A DNA stretch of 64,000 nt. Source: Pseudoselenomonas ruminantium. Its GTDB lineage: Bacteria > Bacillota > Negativicutes > Selenomonadales > Selenomonadaceae. The position numbers and the translations under genes are program-made. How positions within the stretch are numbered: position 1 is the stretch's first letter; each line of letters opens with the position of its first letter. The stretch spans positions 62,001 to 126,000 of the forward strand of contig SVBZ01000028.1 of assembly GCA_015058575.1 (NCBI GenBank), read 5' to 3'. The notes under the pieces are model-generated. The model had not been told where the DNA came from. It saw only the letters and a program-made list of their open reading frames with translations, and made no database searches. Positions 25,700-34,702 of this stretch are shown here, in pieces.

Positions 25700-27049
25700 T
25701 CAGACCAGCCCGTGTGCCAGCATGATATCTGCCACCTTGACAAATGCCGTGATATTGGCACCGGCGACCAAATCATCCGGATCAGCATATTTTTCCGCAT
25801 TTGCTTTCGCGCAACGGTAGATATTGGCCATGATGTCCTTGAGCTTATTGTCCACCTCGGCAAACGTCCACTGCAGGCGCTCGGAGTTCTGCGACATTTC
25901 CAGTGCCGATACAGCAACGCCACCAGCATTGGCCGCCTTGGCCGGTGCAAACAACACCTTGTTCTGCTGGAAGTATTCGATAGCCTCCAGCGATGACGGC
26001 ATGTTGGCTCCCTCACCGACTGCAAGGACGCCATTAGCTACCAATGTCTTGGCACTCTCGATATCGATCTCGCCCTGCGTCGCACACGGCAGTGCCACAT
26101 CGCACTTGACCGTCCAGACCCCCGTGCAGCCTTCATGGTACTCAGCCTGCGGATGCGTAGCAGCATATTCTTTGATACGGCCGCGGCGCACCTGCTTGAT
26201 TTCCTTGACTGCATCGAGGTCAATACCATTGGGATCGTAGATATAGCCATCCGAATCGGAGCAGGTTACCACCTTAGCACCGTATTCCTGCGCTTTCTCG
26301 ATAGCATAGGTCGCCACATTGCCCGCACCGGAAACGACAAGCGTCTTATCTTTGAGACTGATGTTCTTGTCGTCAAGCATATTCTTGACGAAATACATAA
26401 GGCCATAGCCCGTAGCTTCAGGACGGGCGAGACTGCCCCAATAGTCCACGCGCTTTCCCGTGAGCACCGCCGCATCATAGGCATTGCAGATACGCTTGTA
26501 CTGGCCAAACAAATAGCCAATCTCACGGCCGCCAACGCCGATATCGCCAGCCGGCACATCAACATGCGGGCCGATATGACGATAGAGCTCCGTCATAAAG
26601 CTCTGGCAGAAATGCATGACCTCATTATCCGATTTACCATGCGGATCGAAATCCGAGCCACCCTTCGCTCCACCGATAGGAAGGCCCGTAAGCGCATTCT
26701 TATAAACCTGCTCAAAAGCCAGGAATTTCAAAATGTCGAGATTGACACTGGGATGAAAGCGCAAACCGCCTTTATAAGGGCCGACTGCGCTGTTCATCTG
26801 AACGCGGAAGCCGCGATTGATATGCGTCACACCCTTGTCGTCCTGCCACGGTACACGGAAGGAGACGACGCGCTCTGGCTCGACCATGCGCTCGAGAATC
26901 TTCTGTTCCTTGTATTCCGGATGTTTCTCCAGAACAGGTACGACAGTCTCCAAGACTTTTGAAACCGTGGTCTTGAACTGTTTCTGTTCCGGGTCACGTT
27001 TGCCAATGAGGTCCAGCGTATCCTGGACATACTGTTTCATGTCTGCCAA
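25700..27049 (-). CDS. gdhA: Glutamate dehydrogenase, hexameric type
   Basis: 449 residues. Reductive amination of 2-oxoglutarate with ammonium. GFRVQMNSAVGPYKGGLRFHP is the substrate site, LTGLPIGGAKGGSDFDPHGK carries the catalytic Lys, DVPAGDIGVGGREIGYLFGQY and the Rossmann motif VVSGAGNVATYAIEKAQEYG follow. Length and sequence match the NADP-dependent small-hexamer group, though coenzyme use cannot be proven by eye. Start is TTG with GGAG 8 bases upstream; an ATG at codon 4 is poorly spaced. Monocistronic. Confidence 0.97.
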   Translation of the reverse strand: MADMKQYVQDTLDLIGKRDPEQKQFKTTVSKVLETVVPVLEKHPEYKEQKILERMVEPERVVSFRVPWQDDKGVTHINRGFRVQMNSAVGPYKGGLRFHPSVNLDILKFLAFEQVYKNALTGLPIGGAKGGSDFDPHGKSDNEVMHFCQSFMTELYRHIGPHVDVPAGDIGVGGREIGYLFGQYKRICNAYDAAVLTGKRVDYWGSLARPEATGYGLMYFVKNMLDDKNISLKDKTLVVSGAGNVATYAIEKAQEYGAKVVTCSDSDGYIYDPNGIDLDAVKEIKQVRRGRIKEYAATHPQAEYHEGCTGVWTVKCDVALPCATQGEIDIESAKTLVANGVLAVGEGANMPSSLEAIEYFQQNKVLFAPAKAANAGGVAVSALEMSQNSERLQWTFAEVDNKLKDIMANIYRCAKANAEKYADPDDLVAGANITAFVKVADIMLAHGLV

Positions 27050-27233
27050 AGTAATCGCTCCTTTTGCCTAGATATTCTATTCTGCCAGCAGGGGCCTAAA
27101 GTTCCCCTCCAACGCTTCTCAGTATACTATATATCACTCAAAATGTACATAGATTTACACAAGAAACGCTTTTATGACAATTCATCATCAGCAAAACCTA
27201 TCCAGCCAGACAAACGTAACATAACCGAAACGC

Positions 27234-29828
27234 CTATATATTCTGCACATATTGGCGCGGAATCGTCGCCAAGAACGGACTCTGATGCACATAATGCCCA
27301 TAACGCTGCTGACACCAGGACACAAACAACTGTTTACGCGCACGCGTTATCGCTACATAGAAAAGCCGCGCCTCCTCCGCAAGCTTGCCGGACTTCTCCG
27401 CCTGAAAGCCGGGAAACGTCCCCGCCTGCATGCCAGCCAGGAACACATAATCGAACTCGGACCCTTTGGCTTGATGTACCGTAATGATGGGAATCTGCGG
27501 CTTTTTCGTCAATGCATCAAGCTCGGTATTCGAAAGTGTCGTGAAACGCAGGAAGCGCTCAACGGCGTCAAGCGGCCGGATTGACACATCATCGAGATTG
27601 CGTGCCTGCCGGAAAAGATCCCGCAGATTCTCCACACGCTGATATTCCTTATGCTGCGTATAATACGCACTGATGCCGGCTTCAACAACGATTTTGCCGA
27701 GAAGCTGCCAGGGACGCAGCTCCTCAGCCTGCTGCCGGAACGAATCCACGAGATCCGCCAGATCCGCAAACTTTTCCTGCCAGACAGCAAAGTATTCACG
27801 GCGCTGCTTGCTCTGCGGCCCGATATCCTTTTGCAGCGCGAACATGAGGATTTCTGCCGTCGCCTTGATATCATCAAGCGCATCATGCGAAGATTTATGG
27901 CTGACCTTACAGTAATCCCCCAAAAACTCCAGCTTATGATTGGGAAGGTTCGGATAGAACCGGCGGAAAATATCCAGCGTGTCATAATAACAGATATACG
28001 ATAGCTGCGGCAGCCCCAGCCGCGCCAAGTGACTGCCCAGGATGCGCAAATCATACGTTACATTATGACCGACAATCACAGCCCCTGCCGCAAATTCACA
28101 GAATTCCTTGAGCACCTGCGCGGGGTCCTGCCCATATTGAGCCAGCCACTCATCACTCATCTTATGCACGCGCACCGAGTCACCCACGCGGCGTGTCGGC
28201 CGCAATACGCGCTGGAATTCCTGCTTGATGCTGCCATCTTTACCCAGCCGGATACCGGCAATCTGGATGATCTCATCACGTGTCGTATCCACGCCTGTCG
28301 CCTCGACGTCAAAGACAACGATGTTTTCCTGTGCCAGTGCATCCTGCAGCAACTGAAACGGATCCCCATCGCGCCGGGCAAACGGATCGATGAAATCCGT
28401 CAGCCGGATTCCTGCCCGCCGATACTCTGCCGACGACAGCTTGCGGATAGCCGCCGGACCGATTCCCTCGCCAAAGCGATTGAGGATGCGTACCAGACTC
28501 GATACATCGTGTTTATTGACAATAAGGCGTAAAAACGCCAGCACATCCTTGACCTCCTGCCGCCGGAAGAATTTCATCTCATCGATGAGCATAAAGGGCA
28601 GCCGTTGATTCTCTGGCTGCAGCCGCCCCAGCGAACGGAAATATGCCGACAGATCTTTGTTGTAGCGATTGCTGCGCGTCAAGATGCAAACACGCCCATA
28701 ATCCTGTACAGGCAGCTGCTGGATGGCATAATAGATCCATTGCGCCTCCTCAGCCATATCCATAGCACCCTTGAAGGTAATCTTTTCCCCATACTCCCTG
28801 CTCACGGCCTGCAGCCCCTCAGGGTAAAGCGCTGACACACGCTCAGGAAACAGCTCCTGCAGGCTGGCAAACGAAGCATTCAGCAGGACCTGCGTCGACC
28901 GGTAATTCTCGTGCAGCACAATACGGCGCGGATGATATTCCTGCTGGTAACTGCGCAATACCTGCTCTGGATGTGACCCGCGCCATTCATAGATTGTCTG
29001 GAAGTAATCCCCGCAAAGCAGCAAATGACTGCTGCCAAAGATGCGCGCGATGATTTCATACTCCAGCTCACTGGTGTCCTGCACTTCATCGATATTGATA
29101 TACAAAAAGCGGCGCGCCCATTTGACTGCTACCGCTTCCTGCGCCAAAAGCTGCCCGGCATTGACGATAAGATCCGTAAAGTCCAGCCCATGCAAGCCAT
29201 GCAGCCTTTGGTCATACGCAGCCACAAGCGACGGCCCCCAGTCCTGCCAACCGCTGAACAAACGCGCATAATAATGATAGGAATCATCGACAGCCAGGGC
29301 TTTTACCGCTTTCGCTTCTCTCTTTATGAGCTGCGCGAGTGTCCGCCGGTAATCCTCAGCAGCGTCGTCAGAATAATACGCGTAGGCCGCCCGCTTTTCC
29401 TTTAGCTGAGCGGCAAGGTTCTGCACCGCCATAAGCGGCCACTCCGCCGCCAGGATATCCTTGAGCAAGCCCCGGCAGTCTGTCTCATCAAAAATCGTAA
29501 AGTCAGCAAACAGATCCGAGTGCCGTTTGGCCTCCGTCTTGATCACGTCATAACAGAACCCATGAAAGGTACGCACCACCACATGGCTACCAGATTCACC
29601 AGCCCGTGCCTCCACCCGCTCACGCATCTCCCGGCAGGCCTTATTGGTAAAGGTCAGGCAGAGGATTTCCTCCGGCAGCGCCTTCCCCTTGGCCAGGATA
29701 TTGGCAATCCGGCAAGCAAGGGTATTCGTCTTGCCTGTTCCCGCCGGTGCGAGCAGCAAAATATTAGCAGACAGCTCTTCCACTGCCTGCCGCTGCTGTT
29801 TATTCAATTCCGAAAAAGCTTCCTCCAT
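27234..29828 (-). CDS. UvrD-like SF1 helicase with inserted DnaQ-like exonuclease domain
   Basis: 864 residues. SF1A helicase motifs: Q (LNKQQRQAVEEL), I (APAGTGKT, about residue 30), Ia (LTFTNKACREMRERV), II (INIDEVQDTS, about 244), III (LLLCGDYFQTIYEWRGS), IV (HENYRSTQVLL, about 304), V (TVHQAKGSEFDYVFLAG, about 780) and VI (RLFYVAITRARKQL). Between motifs IV and V, residues about 500-665, lies a complete DEDDh exonuclease: FDVEATGVDTTRDEIIQIAG, VGHNVTYDLRILG, and HDALDDIKAT. One chain thus has 3'-5' unwinding and 3'-5' exonuclease potential, suggesting DNA repair or replication restart. ATG 29828 has GAGGA upstream. It partly overlaps a small gene. Confidence 0.9.
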   Translation of the reverse strand: MEEAFSELNKQQRQAVEELSANILLLAPAGTGKTNTLACRIANILAKGKALPEEILCLTFTNKACREMRERVEARAGESGSHVVVRTFHGFCYDVIKTEAKRHSDLFADFTIFDETDCRGLLKDILAAEWPLMAVQNLAAQLKEKRAAYAYYSDDAAEDYRRTLAQLIKREAKAVKALAVDDSYHYYARLFSGWQDWGPSLVAAYDQRLHGLHGLDFTDLIVNAGQLLAQEAVAVKWARRFLYINIDEVQDTSELEYEIIARIFGSSHLLLCGDYFQTIYEWRGSHPEQVLRSYQQEYHPRRIVLHENYRSTQVLLNASFASLQELFPERVSALYPEGLQAVSREYGEKITFKGAMDMAEEAQWIYYAIQQLPVQDYGRVCILTRSNRYNKDLSAYFRSLGRLQPENQRLPFMLIDEMKFFRRQEVKDVLAFLRLIVNKHDVSSLVRILNRFGEGIGPAAIRKLSSAEYRRAGIRLTDFIDPFARRDGDPFQLLQDALAQENIVVFDVEATGVDTTRDEIIQIAGIRLGKDGSIKQEFQRVLRPTRRVGDSVRVHKMSDEWLAQYGQDPAQVLKEFCEFAAGAVIVGHNVTYDLRILGSHLARLGLPQLSYICYYDTLDIFRRFYPNLPNHKLEFLGDYCKVSHKSSHDALDDIKATAEILMFALQKDIGPQSKQRREYFAVWQEKFADLADLVDSFRQQAEELRPWQLLGKIVVEAGISAYYTQHKEYQRVENLRDLFRQARNLDDVSIRPLDAVERFLRFTTLSNTELDALTKKPQIPIITVHQAKGSEFDYVFLAGMQAGTFPGFQAEKSGKLAEEARLFYVAITRARKQLFVSWCQQRYGHYVHQSPFLATIPRQYVQNI

Positions 29829-29845
29829 TTTGCCGTCCTCATCAC

Positions 29846-30037
29846 TCAAGCGTTCAAGGATGACTCAAACACCTCCACACAGGACTTTTTGCGTATCGCG
29901 GCTAGCATTTCCTCATACGAGGCCGGCTGCATCCCCATGCGGACAAATTTATCGTGCATCGCAATCTCCATATTCACAGCCGCCTCAGAGACCCCGGCAG
30001 CCATTGCCTGCGCCTTAAATTCTTCTGCTTGCATCAT
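29846..30037 (-). CDS. Small conserved-looking protein upstream of the helicase gene
   Basis: 63 residues, mixed charge and probably helical: MMQAEEFKAQAMAAGVSEAA at the N-terminus, and a central ASYEEMLAAIRKK. It has a clear GGAGG site 8 bases before the ATG, and its stop lies 18 bases before the helicase ATG, so the two are co-transcribed. No family is recognised. It may be a partner or regulator of the helicase; this is only context. Confidence 0.65.
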   Translation of the reverse strand: MMQAEEFKAQAMAAGVSEAAVNMEIAMHDKFVRMGMQPASYEEMLAAIRKKSCVEVFESSLNA

Positions 30038-30132
30038 GTTGTCATCCTCCAGCTAGTCATATTCTACAATAATATATTCGCGCCGTCCGCGCCTATTCCT
30101 TCCCGCCATCGTCCCAGGACTTGCGCCCCGTG

Positions 30133-30432
30133 TTATTCCTCGACATTCAGGAACTGGAGGAACCCTGTCATATCCAGCACCTCACGCACATTGGGATTCA
30201 CATGCACGAGCCGCATCTTCCCCTGCTTACGCATTAGTTTCTCCGCCACCAGCAAAACGCGCAGGCCTGCCGAAGCAATGTATTCCAGCGCAGCAAAATC
30301 CAGCGTTAGTTCCGTAAGACCGGCAATCTCCTGTTTGATGCAGGCATCGAGCTCTGGTGCCGTCGCTGCATCCAACCGTCCTGCCAGTGCCAGCGTCAGT
30401 ACCGTCCCGTTTTTTTCTTTCTTGATTTCCAT
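30133..30432 (-). CDS. STAS-domain anti-sigma factor antagonist
   Basis: 99 residues, SpoIIAA/RsbV type. The core reads VLTLALAGRLDAATAPELDA, then LTLDFAALEYIASAGLRVLL, where a Ser in ASAGL is at the usual phosphorylation site. It pairs with the kinase gene directly upstream (26-base gap). Start ATG 30432 has GGGAG upstream. No sigma factor gene follows, so the target may be a distant regulator. The family is clear. Confidence 0.9.
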   Translation of the reverse strand: MEIKKEKNGTVLTLALAGRLDAATAPELDACIKQEIAGLTELTLDFAALEYIASAGLRVLLVAEKLMRKQGKMRLVHVNPNVREVLDMTGFLQFLNVEE

Positions 30433-30457
30433 GATTGATTGCTCCCTTCTCAGCCAG

Positions 30458-30886
30458 CTATGCTTCCTGACATGAAAGATTCTTGCGCAACGCAAGGATA
30501 TTTTTCCCCGCTTCGCGCCGATAACTGACCTCGTCCATAATCTTCTTGACTAAAAAAATTCCCAAGCCACCGATTGCCCGATCCTTCAAGGCCACATCTG
30601 TCGGTGGATCTTCACGGGCCAGCGGATCAAAAGGCCGGCCTTCATCCATAAAGATGAGTTCGATCGATGCAGACGGGGTATCCATGACCTTCCCCCTGAC
30701 CACAACCGGCCCTGTCTGCGGTGCATAGGCATAACTGGCAATATTGACAAAAATCTCTTCGACAGCCAGCTCCAGCTGGCCTCTCTCTTTGGGCGGAAGC
30801 CCCGCAGACGTAAACTCATCCAGCCAGGCATTTAGCCTGGCCAGATTCTGTATGTCCGCGTCAAGGACAATCTCTCCCTGCTTCAC
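30458..30886 (-). CDS. RsbW-type serine kinase / anti-sigma factor
   Basis: 142 residues, HATPase (GHKL) fold. The N-box is LELAVEEIFVNIASYAYAP, the G1 box IFMDEGRPFDPLA, and the G2 box IGGLGIFLVKKIMDEVSYR. Such kinases phosphorylate their STAS partner, here the next gene, in partner-switching modules. GTG start behind GGGGG. No PP2C phosphatase or sigma gene is adjacent, unlike a full Rsb module. Confidence 0.9.
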   Translation of the reverse strand: MKQGEIVLDADIQNLARLNAWLDEFTSAGLPPKERGQLELAVEEIFVNIASYAYAPQTGPVVVRGKVMDTPSASIELIFMDEGRPFDPLAREDPPTDVALKDRAIGGLGIFLVKKIMDEVSYRREAGKNILALRKNLSCQEA

Positions 30887-31006
30887 GCTGGCTCACCCCC
30901 TTCCCATTATACACCATATCCAGCAACGTGATTTATCCAGCTGCCGGACAAGCAATTACCCTAATAACTTCTGTAGAAAGGTTTTATTTTCCTGCTTTTT
31001 CCTGGC

Positions 31007-33415
31007 CTATTGTGCAAAATCTCCCGCACCATATACCTTTACCCGCATTTTTTGTCCATCCGTATAGAATACCACTGCCCCATCCTTATCTGTGCGATAA
31101 CTATGTACACCTGCTTTTTCCAGCCGCTTGACGATTTCCGGTTTCGGGTGGCCAAAGCTATTATCTGCACCAACACAGAACACCCCCCACTGCGGTGCAA
31201 CAGCTGCCAGGAATTCTTCCGAAGTGGACGTATCAGAGCCATGATGGCCGACTTTGAGCACCGTGCTTTTGACCTTCTTCCCCTGTGCCAGCAGTTTCTT
31301 CTCATTTTCAGCTATCAAATCACCTGTGAACAGGAAGCTGGCCTTGCCATAACTGACCCGATAGACATTAGATGCCTCATTGCCAGCCCTTCCTTTCGCA
31401 TCAAGATGTTTAGGGGCAAAGATGACCTCTATTGTTACACCATCGACGACATAACGTGTCCCCTCCTCAGCCTCTGTCAACACAGCCTGTGTCCCGGCAG
31501 GAAGCTGCAAACTCAAGCGATACGCTTCTCTTCCCTCACTAGCCGTAACCACTTCTCCAACGGGTATTTTCTTGAGAATCGCGCCTGCACCAGCCGCATG
31601 ATCCTCATGGGCATGCGTCAGAAAAATATAGTCCAGCTTACGGACACCATAATGCCACAGGTAAGGAATATCCACACGGGCCCCCACATCAAATCTTCTA
31701 TCACGCGTCCCGCCCGTATCGATCATGAACGCATGATGCCGCGGTGTCACTACCAGGCACGCATCGCCCTGTCCCACGTCAATGAAATGCACCGCTAATT
31801 CCGCCGGCTGCATATAGCGCCAGCCAGCCAGCAGGAAAATGGCAGCTGACAGGACGGCGAGCATTTTTTTCTGCCGCAACAGCCACGCCTGCCATGCCTG
31901 CCGCTGCTGCCGTGAAAGCAGGCAAAAAGCCAGCCCGCTATAGTAAAGACCACTCCAGAAAACATCCAGCGATGGCACCCATACCTGACTGGCAGGCAGC
32001 CGCGCAATGAGGTGCGTCAGCTCCGCCACCACGCCAAGCAGCAAGCTGTCCCCAGCAAAGACCAGCTTGCCAGCCAGCGGCAGGAACAAAGCTGCTATCC
32101 CTGCCAGCAAAGCGGCAACCAGCATTCCTTCCAAAATAGGAACTACGAGGAGATTCGCTAAGAGAGCCGACAGCGATACCTGATTGAAATACCACGCAAG
32201 TATCGGTAATACCGCCGTCTGCGCTGCTATCGTGATTGCAAAGCTCCCCGCCAAAAACGCCGGCCATCCGCGCTGCAACAGCCACTCACGGATGGCCGGC
32301 GCCAGATATAGCAGCCCCGCCGTCGCCAAGAAGGAGAGCTGGAAACTGATATGGAACAGCAGCAGCGGCGAAACCACCAGCATAAAAAGGCCCGTAAGCA
32401 CGAGAATGCGTCCCGCTGTTTTTTCCCGCTCCAAGGCCAAAGCCAAAAATGCCAGTCCGCCCATCAATGCTGAGCGTATCACCGGAGGCACACAGCCAGC
32501 CAGAATGCTATAAACAATAATCACGCCGATGACCAGCACGGCCGTCAACGGCCGCGGCAGCCGGAAAAGTGCCCCGAACCAGGCCATTACCGCTGCCAGC
32601 AGGCTGATATGTGAACCCGACACCGACAGGATATGGACGATGCCTGCTGTCGTGAAATCTTCCAGCAGTTCCGGACGGATACCGTCATAGCCCCCAAACA
32701 TCAGCGCAAAGATAGCTGCTGCATCTTCACGGGGCATGACCGCCATCATCGCCGCCCGGTAATGTTCCCGTATGCCAGCAATCCACCGGGCAAAGGCATA
32801 GCCGGTCTGTGGATCGATCGTCACACCTTGCTTGCCAGCAGCCAGCGATGCCGTAATGCCCTGTGCCCGCAGCAAGCTCCGCATGTCAAGCTGGCCTGGA
32901 TTGCGATAGCCATGCGGCACCTTTACCCTGCCAGCAGCCGTAAGCCTGTCACCTACCCGCACCACTGGCTCTTCCCCTGCAGTCACGCGCGTGTAGACAT
33001 ACAAACCGCCCGAGCAAGCTGTTTCTGCACCAGCAATACTGGCTTTTGACACGTCAAGGGTATATCTGACTTTTCGCTGACCGGTCAAATCTTCCGTAAC
33101 ACGCAGCTCCTCCCGCACGATTCCCGTGACCCTGGCCTCCGTCCCAGCAAGATGCGCAATATCGTTTTCTGGCAGGATTGCCGCTGCACCAAACCGCACC
33201 CAGCCCAGCAAAAAGACAGTCAGCAGCAGCGCCAGCCAGCTCCAGCGGCTGCTGCACCACACCAGGATTCCGCTTATGCCTGCTGCCACCAGCAGCCCTG
33301 CCATTCCCCAGCTTCCGGCCTGCCATCCGCTAAACTTTGCCAACGCTATCCCCGCACAGAGCATGAGCAGGCATCCCGCCAGAAAAGGCTGTTGCTGCTG
33401 CCCCACTTCCATCAT
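31007..33415 (-). CDS. comEC: DNA internalisation channel ComEC/Rec2
   Basis: 802 residues. An N-terminal membrane domain and OB-like region precede the ComEC competence domain (IFALMFGGYDGIRPELLEDF, then GIVHILSVSGSHISLLAAVM), with at least ten membrane segments. The C-terminal metallo-beta-lactamase domain (VHFIDVGQGDACLVVTPRHH, FLTHAHEDHAAGAGAIL, STVLKVGHHGSDTSTSEEFL) probably degrades one strand during uptake. It follows comEA with a 28-base gap. Length is normal, so the gene looks intact. Confidence 0.95.
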   Translation of the reverse strand: MMEVGQQQQPFLAGCLLMLCAGIALAKFSGWQAGSWGMAGLLVAAGISGILVWCSSRWSWLALLLTVFLLGWVRFGAAAILPENDIAHLAGTEARVTGIVREELRVTEDLTGQRKVRYTLDVSKASIAGAETACSGGLYVYTRVTAGEEPVVRVGDRLTAAGRVKVPHGYRNPGQLDMRSLLRAQGITASLAAGKQGVTIDPQTGYAFARWIAGIREHYRAAMMAVMPREDAAAIFALMFGGYDGIRPELLEDFTTAGIVHILSVSGSHISLLAAVMAWFGALFRLPRPLTAVLVIGVIIVYSILAGCVPPVIRSALMGGLAFLALALEREKTAGRILVLTGLFMLVVSPLLLFHISFQLSFLATAGLLYLAPAIREWLLQRGWPAFLAGSFAITIAAQTAVLPILAWYFNQVSLSALLANLLVVPILEGMLVAALLAGIAALFLPLAGKLVFAGDSLLLGVVAELTHLIARLPASQVWVPSLDVFWSGLYYSGLAFCLLSRQQRQAWQAWLLRQKKMLAVLSAAIFLLAGWRYMQPAELAVHFIDVGQGDACLVVTPRHHAFMIDTGGTRDRRFDVGARVDIPYLWHYGVRKLDYIFLTHAHEDHAAGAGAILKKIPVGEVVTASEGREAYRLSLQLPAGTQAVLTEAEEGTRYVVDGVTIEVIFAPKHLDAKGRAGNEASNVYRVSYGKASFLFTGDLIAENEKKLLAQGKKVKSTVLKVGHHGSDTSTSEEFLAAVAPQWGVFCVGADNSFGHPKPEIVKRLEKAGVHSYRTDKDGAVVFYTDGQKMRVKVYGAGDFAQ

Positions 33416-33443
33416 GCCTCACGCCTTCCCTCTTGCGTTCCTC

Positions 33444-34010
33444 TCAGATACACAGCTTATCCTTCATCTTGGCAAACTTAGCCTCACCGATTCCCCTGAC
33501 TTTCTTGATGTCTTCAATGCGCGCAAAATTCCCTTGCGTCTCCCGATATTCAATGATGCGTTTTGCCATAGCCGGTCCGACACCTGGAAGCGAATCCAGC
33601 TCTTTCTCATCGGCCGTATTGATGTTGACATAGCCGCTGCCCCCATCTTCTTTGCGTTCTGCGGCAGCTTTGCCCTCGCCATTCTTCTTTTCGGGTACGC
33701 GCAGCTGTTGGCCGTCCTGCAGGAATTGTGCCATATTGATGTGTTCCTGATCCGCAGTTGGCAGCAGCCCACCGCAGGCATTGACCGCCTCATCAGCACG
33801 CGCACCTTCGGCCAAAGTCACAACGCCCGGCCTGCTCACGGCACCAGTCACATACACCGTAATGACAGCTTTCGCATCCGGCTTTTCCTGCACCTCGGCT
33901 GCATCCAAGGCCACGGCCTGTTCCTGCATATATGTGCCATACATCGTTCCCCCCGCTGCTGCCAATAACAAGATCAGCAGGATGAACATTGATTTTTTGT
34001 ACATCGGCAA
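33444..34010 (-). CDS. comEA: Competence DNA-binding protein ComEA
   Basis: 188 residues. One N-terminal membrane anchor (MFILLILLLAAAGGTMYG), an SLBB-type domain (ITVYVTGAVSRPGVVTLAEG), a charged linker, and the C-terminal helix-hairpin-helix DNA-binding domain (VNINTADEKELDSLPGVGPAMAKRIIEYR). It binds incoming double-stranded DNA and hands it to ComEC, encoded next. TTG start with GGAGG 8 bases upstream; an ATG two codons later is possible. Confidence 0.94.
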   Translation of the reverse strand: MPMYKKSMFILLILLLAAAGGTMYGTYMQEQAVALDAAEVQEKPDAKAVITVYVTGAVSRPGVVTLAEGARADEAVNACGGLLPTADQEHINMAQFLQDGQQLRVPEKKNGEGKAAAERKEDGGSGYVNINTADEKELDSLPGVGPAMAKRIIEYRETQGNFARIEDIKKVRGIGEAKFAKMKDKLCI

Positions 34011-34061
34011 CGCACATTCCTCCCTTCGTCTTGCACTCCTCCTTCTACTTCTCTGCCAATG

Positions 34062-34090
34062 AAAAAACTCCTGCCCGCAGGCAGGAGTTT
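34062..34090 (-). terminator. Terminator upstream of comEA
   Basis: Perfect 11-bp stem AAACTCCTGCC/GGCAGGAGTTT with a 4-base loop and T6 on the minus strand. It ends the 117-residue gene at 34134-34487 and separates it from comEA. Confidence 0.9.
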
Positions 34091-34133
34091 CCTCGCAATA
34101 TATTATGATAAGTTGTTGGTAAGTTTTGTATGC

Positions 34134-34487
34134 TCAAGCAATCGCCGTGCGGAAGAAATCCTCCACGAGGCGGTCCCAGCCCATATCGTATACGTTGCGC
34201 TCACCGAGCTCGTTCTGATACTGAGCCAAAGCAATCGTCATCAAGGAATCCGCCACATAGCCATCATCATCCATGCCAGCTTCTACATAGCTGTCATGCA
34301 CAGTATTGACTATCTCATTGAGCCGATCCTGTGTCATGGTGTCAATGATGTAATACATAGCCGCCAAATACTCAGCCGTATCCTTACGATAGCCGGCCGG
34401 AGTCTCCTTGACCGCGTCCATGATCTGACGCAGCTGGCTCAACGCTATGAACTTTATTCTCGTAACGTACATGTCTTGAGTAAACAT
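34134..34487 (-). CDS. Hypothetical helical protein, 117 residues
   Basis: Soluble, predicted all-helical and acidic. Sequence blocks IALSQLRQIMDAVKETPAGY and LAAMYYIIDTMTQDRLNEIV do not match a family I know. Start ATG with GGGGGA 7 bases upstream, a promoter (TTGCAT-17-TATGAT) and a terminator make it a well-supported monocistronic gene. The N-terminal MFTQDMYVTRIKFIAL may be part of the first helix. Confidence 0.75.
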   Translation of the reverse strand: MFTQDMYVTRIKFIALSQLRQIMDAVKETPAGYRKDTAEYLAAMYYIIDTMTQDRLNEIVNTVHDSYVEAGMDDDGYVADSLMTIALAQYQNELGERNVYDMGWDRLVEDFFRTAIA

Positions 34488-34512
34488 ACATCATTCCCCC
34501 TAACGTGGATAT

Positions 34513-34541
34513 ATCATATCATATATTTACATTGAATGCAA
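34513..34541 (-). promoter_or_regulatory. Promoter of the 117-residue gene
   Basis: Minus strand: -35 TTGCAT (34536-34541), 17 bases, -10 TATGAT (34513-34518). Just upstream of it lies TGTAT-N6-ATACA (34544-34559), a possible operator half-site pair. Confidence 0.55.
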
Positions 34542-34608
34542 TTTGTATGCATGTATACATTTAATATTGTTAACTGAATAATATGACTTTTCTCATAAAC
34601 GTCTAAGA

Positions 34609-34637
34609 TTGACCTTGCCAGCAAGGGAGACTATGCA
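34609..34637 (+). promoter_or_regulatory. Promoter of the cNMP-like gene
   Basis: -35 TTGACC (34609-34614), 17-base spacer, -10 TATGCA (34632-34637), 65 bases before the ATG. The two promoters in this gap diverge. Confidence 0.55.
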
Positions 34638-34702
34638 GTAAAATAAAAGGGAATATGTCATAAGAGATAGTAAGGAATCATTGATTTGGGGAGGTTTACT
34701 TG

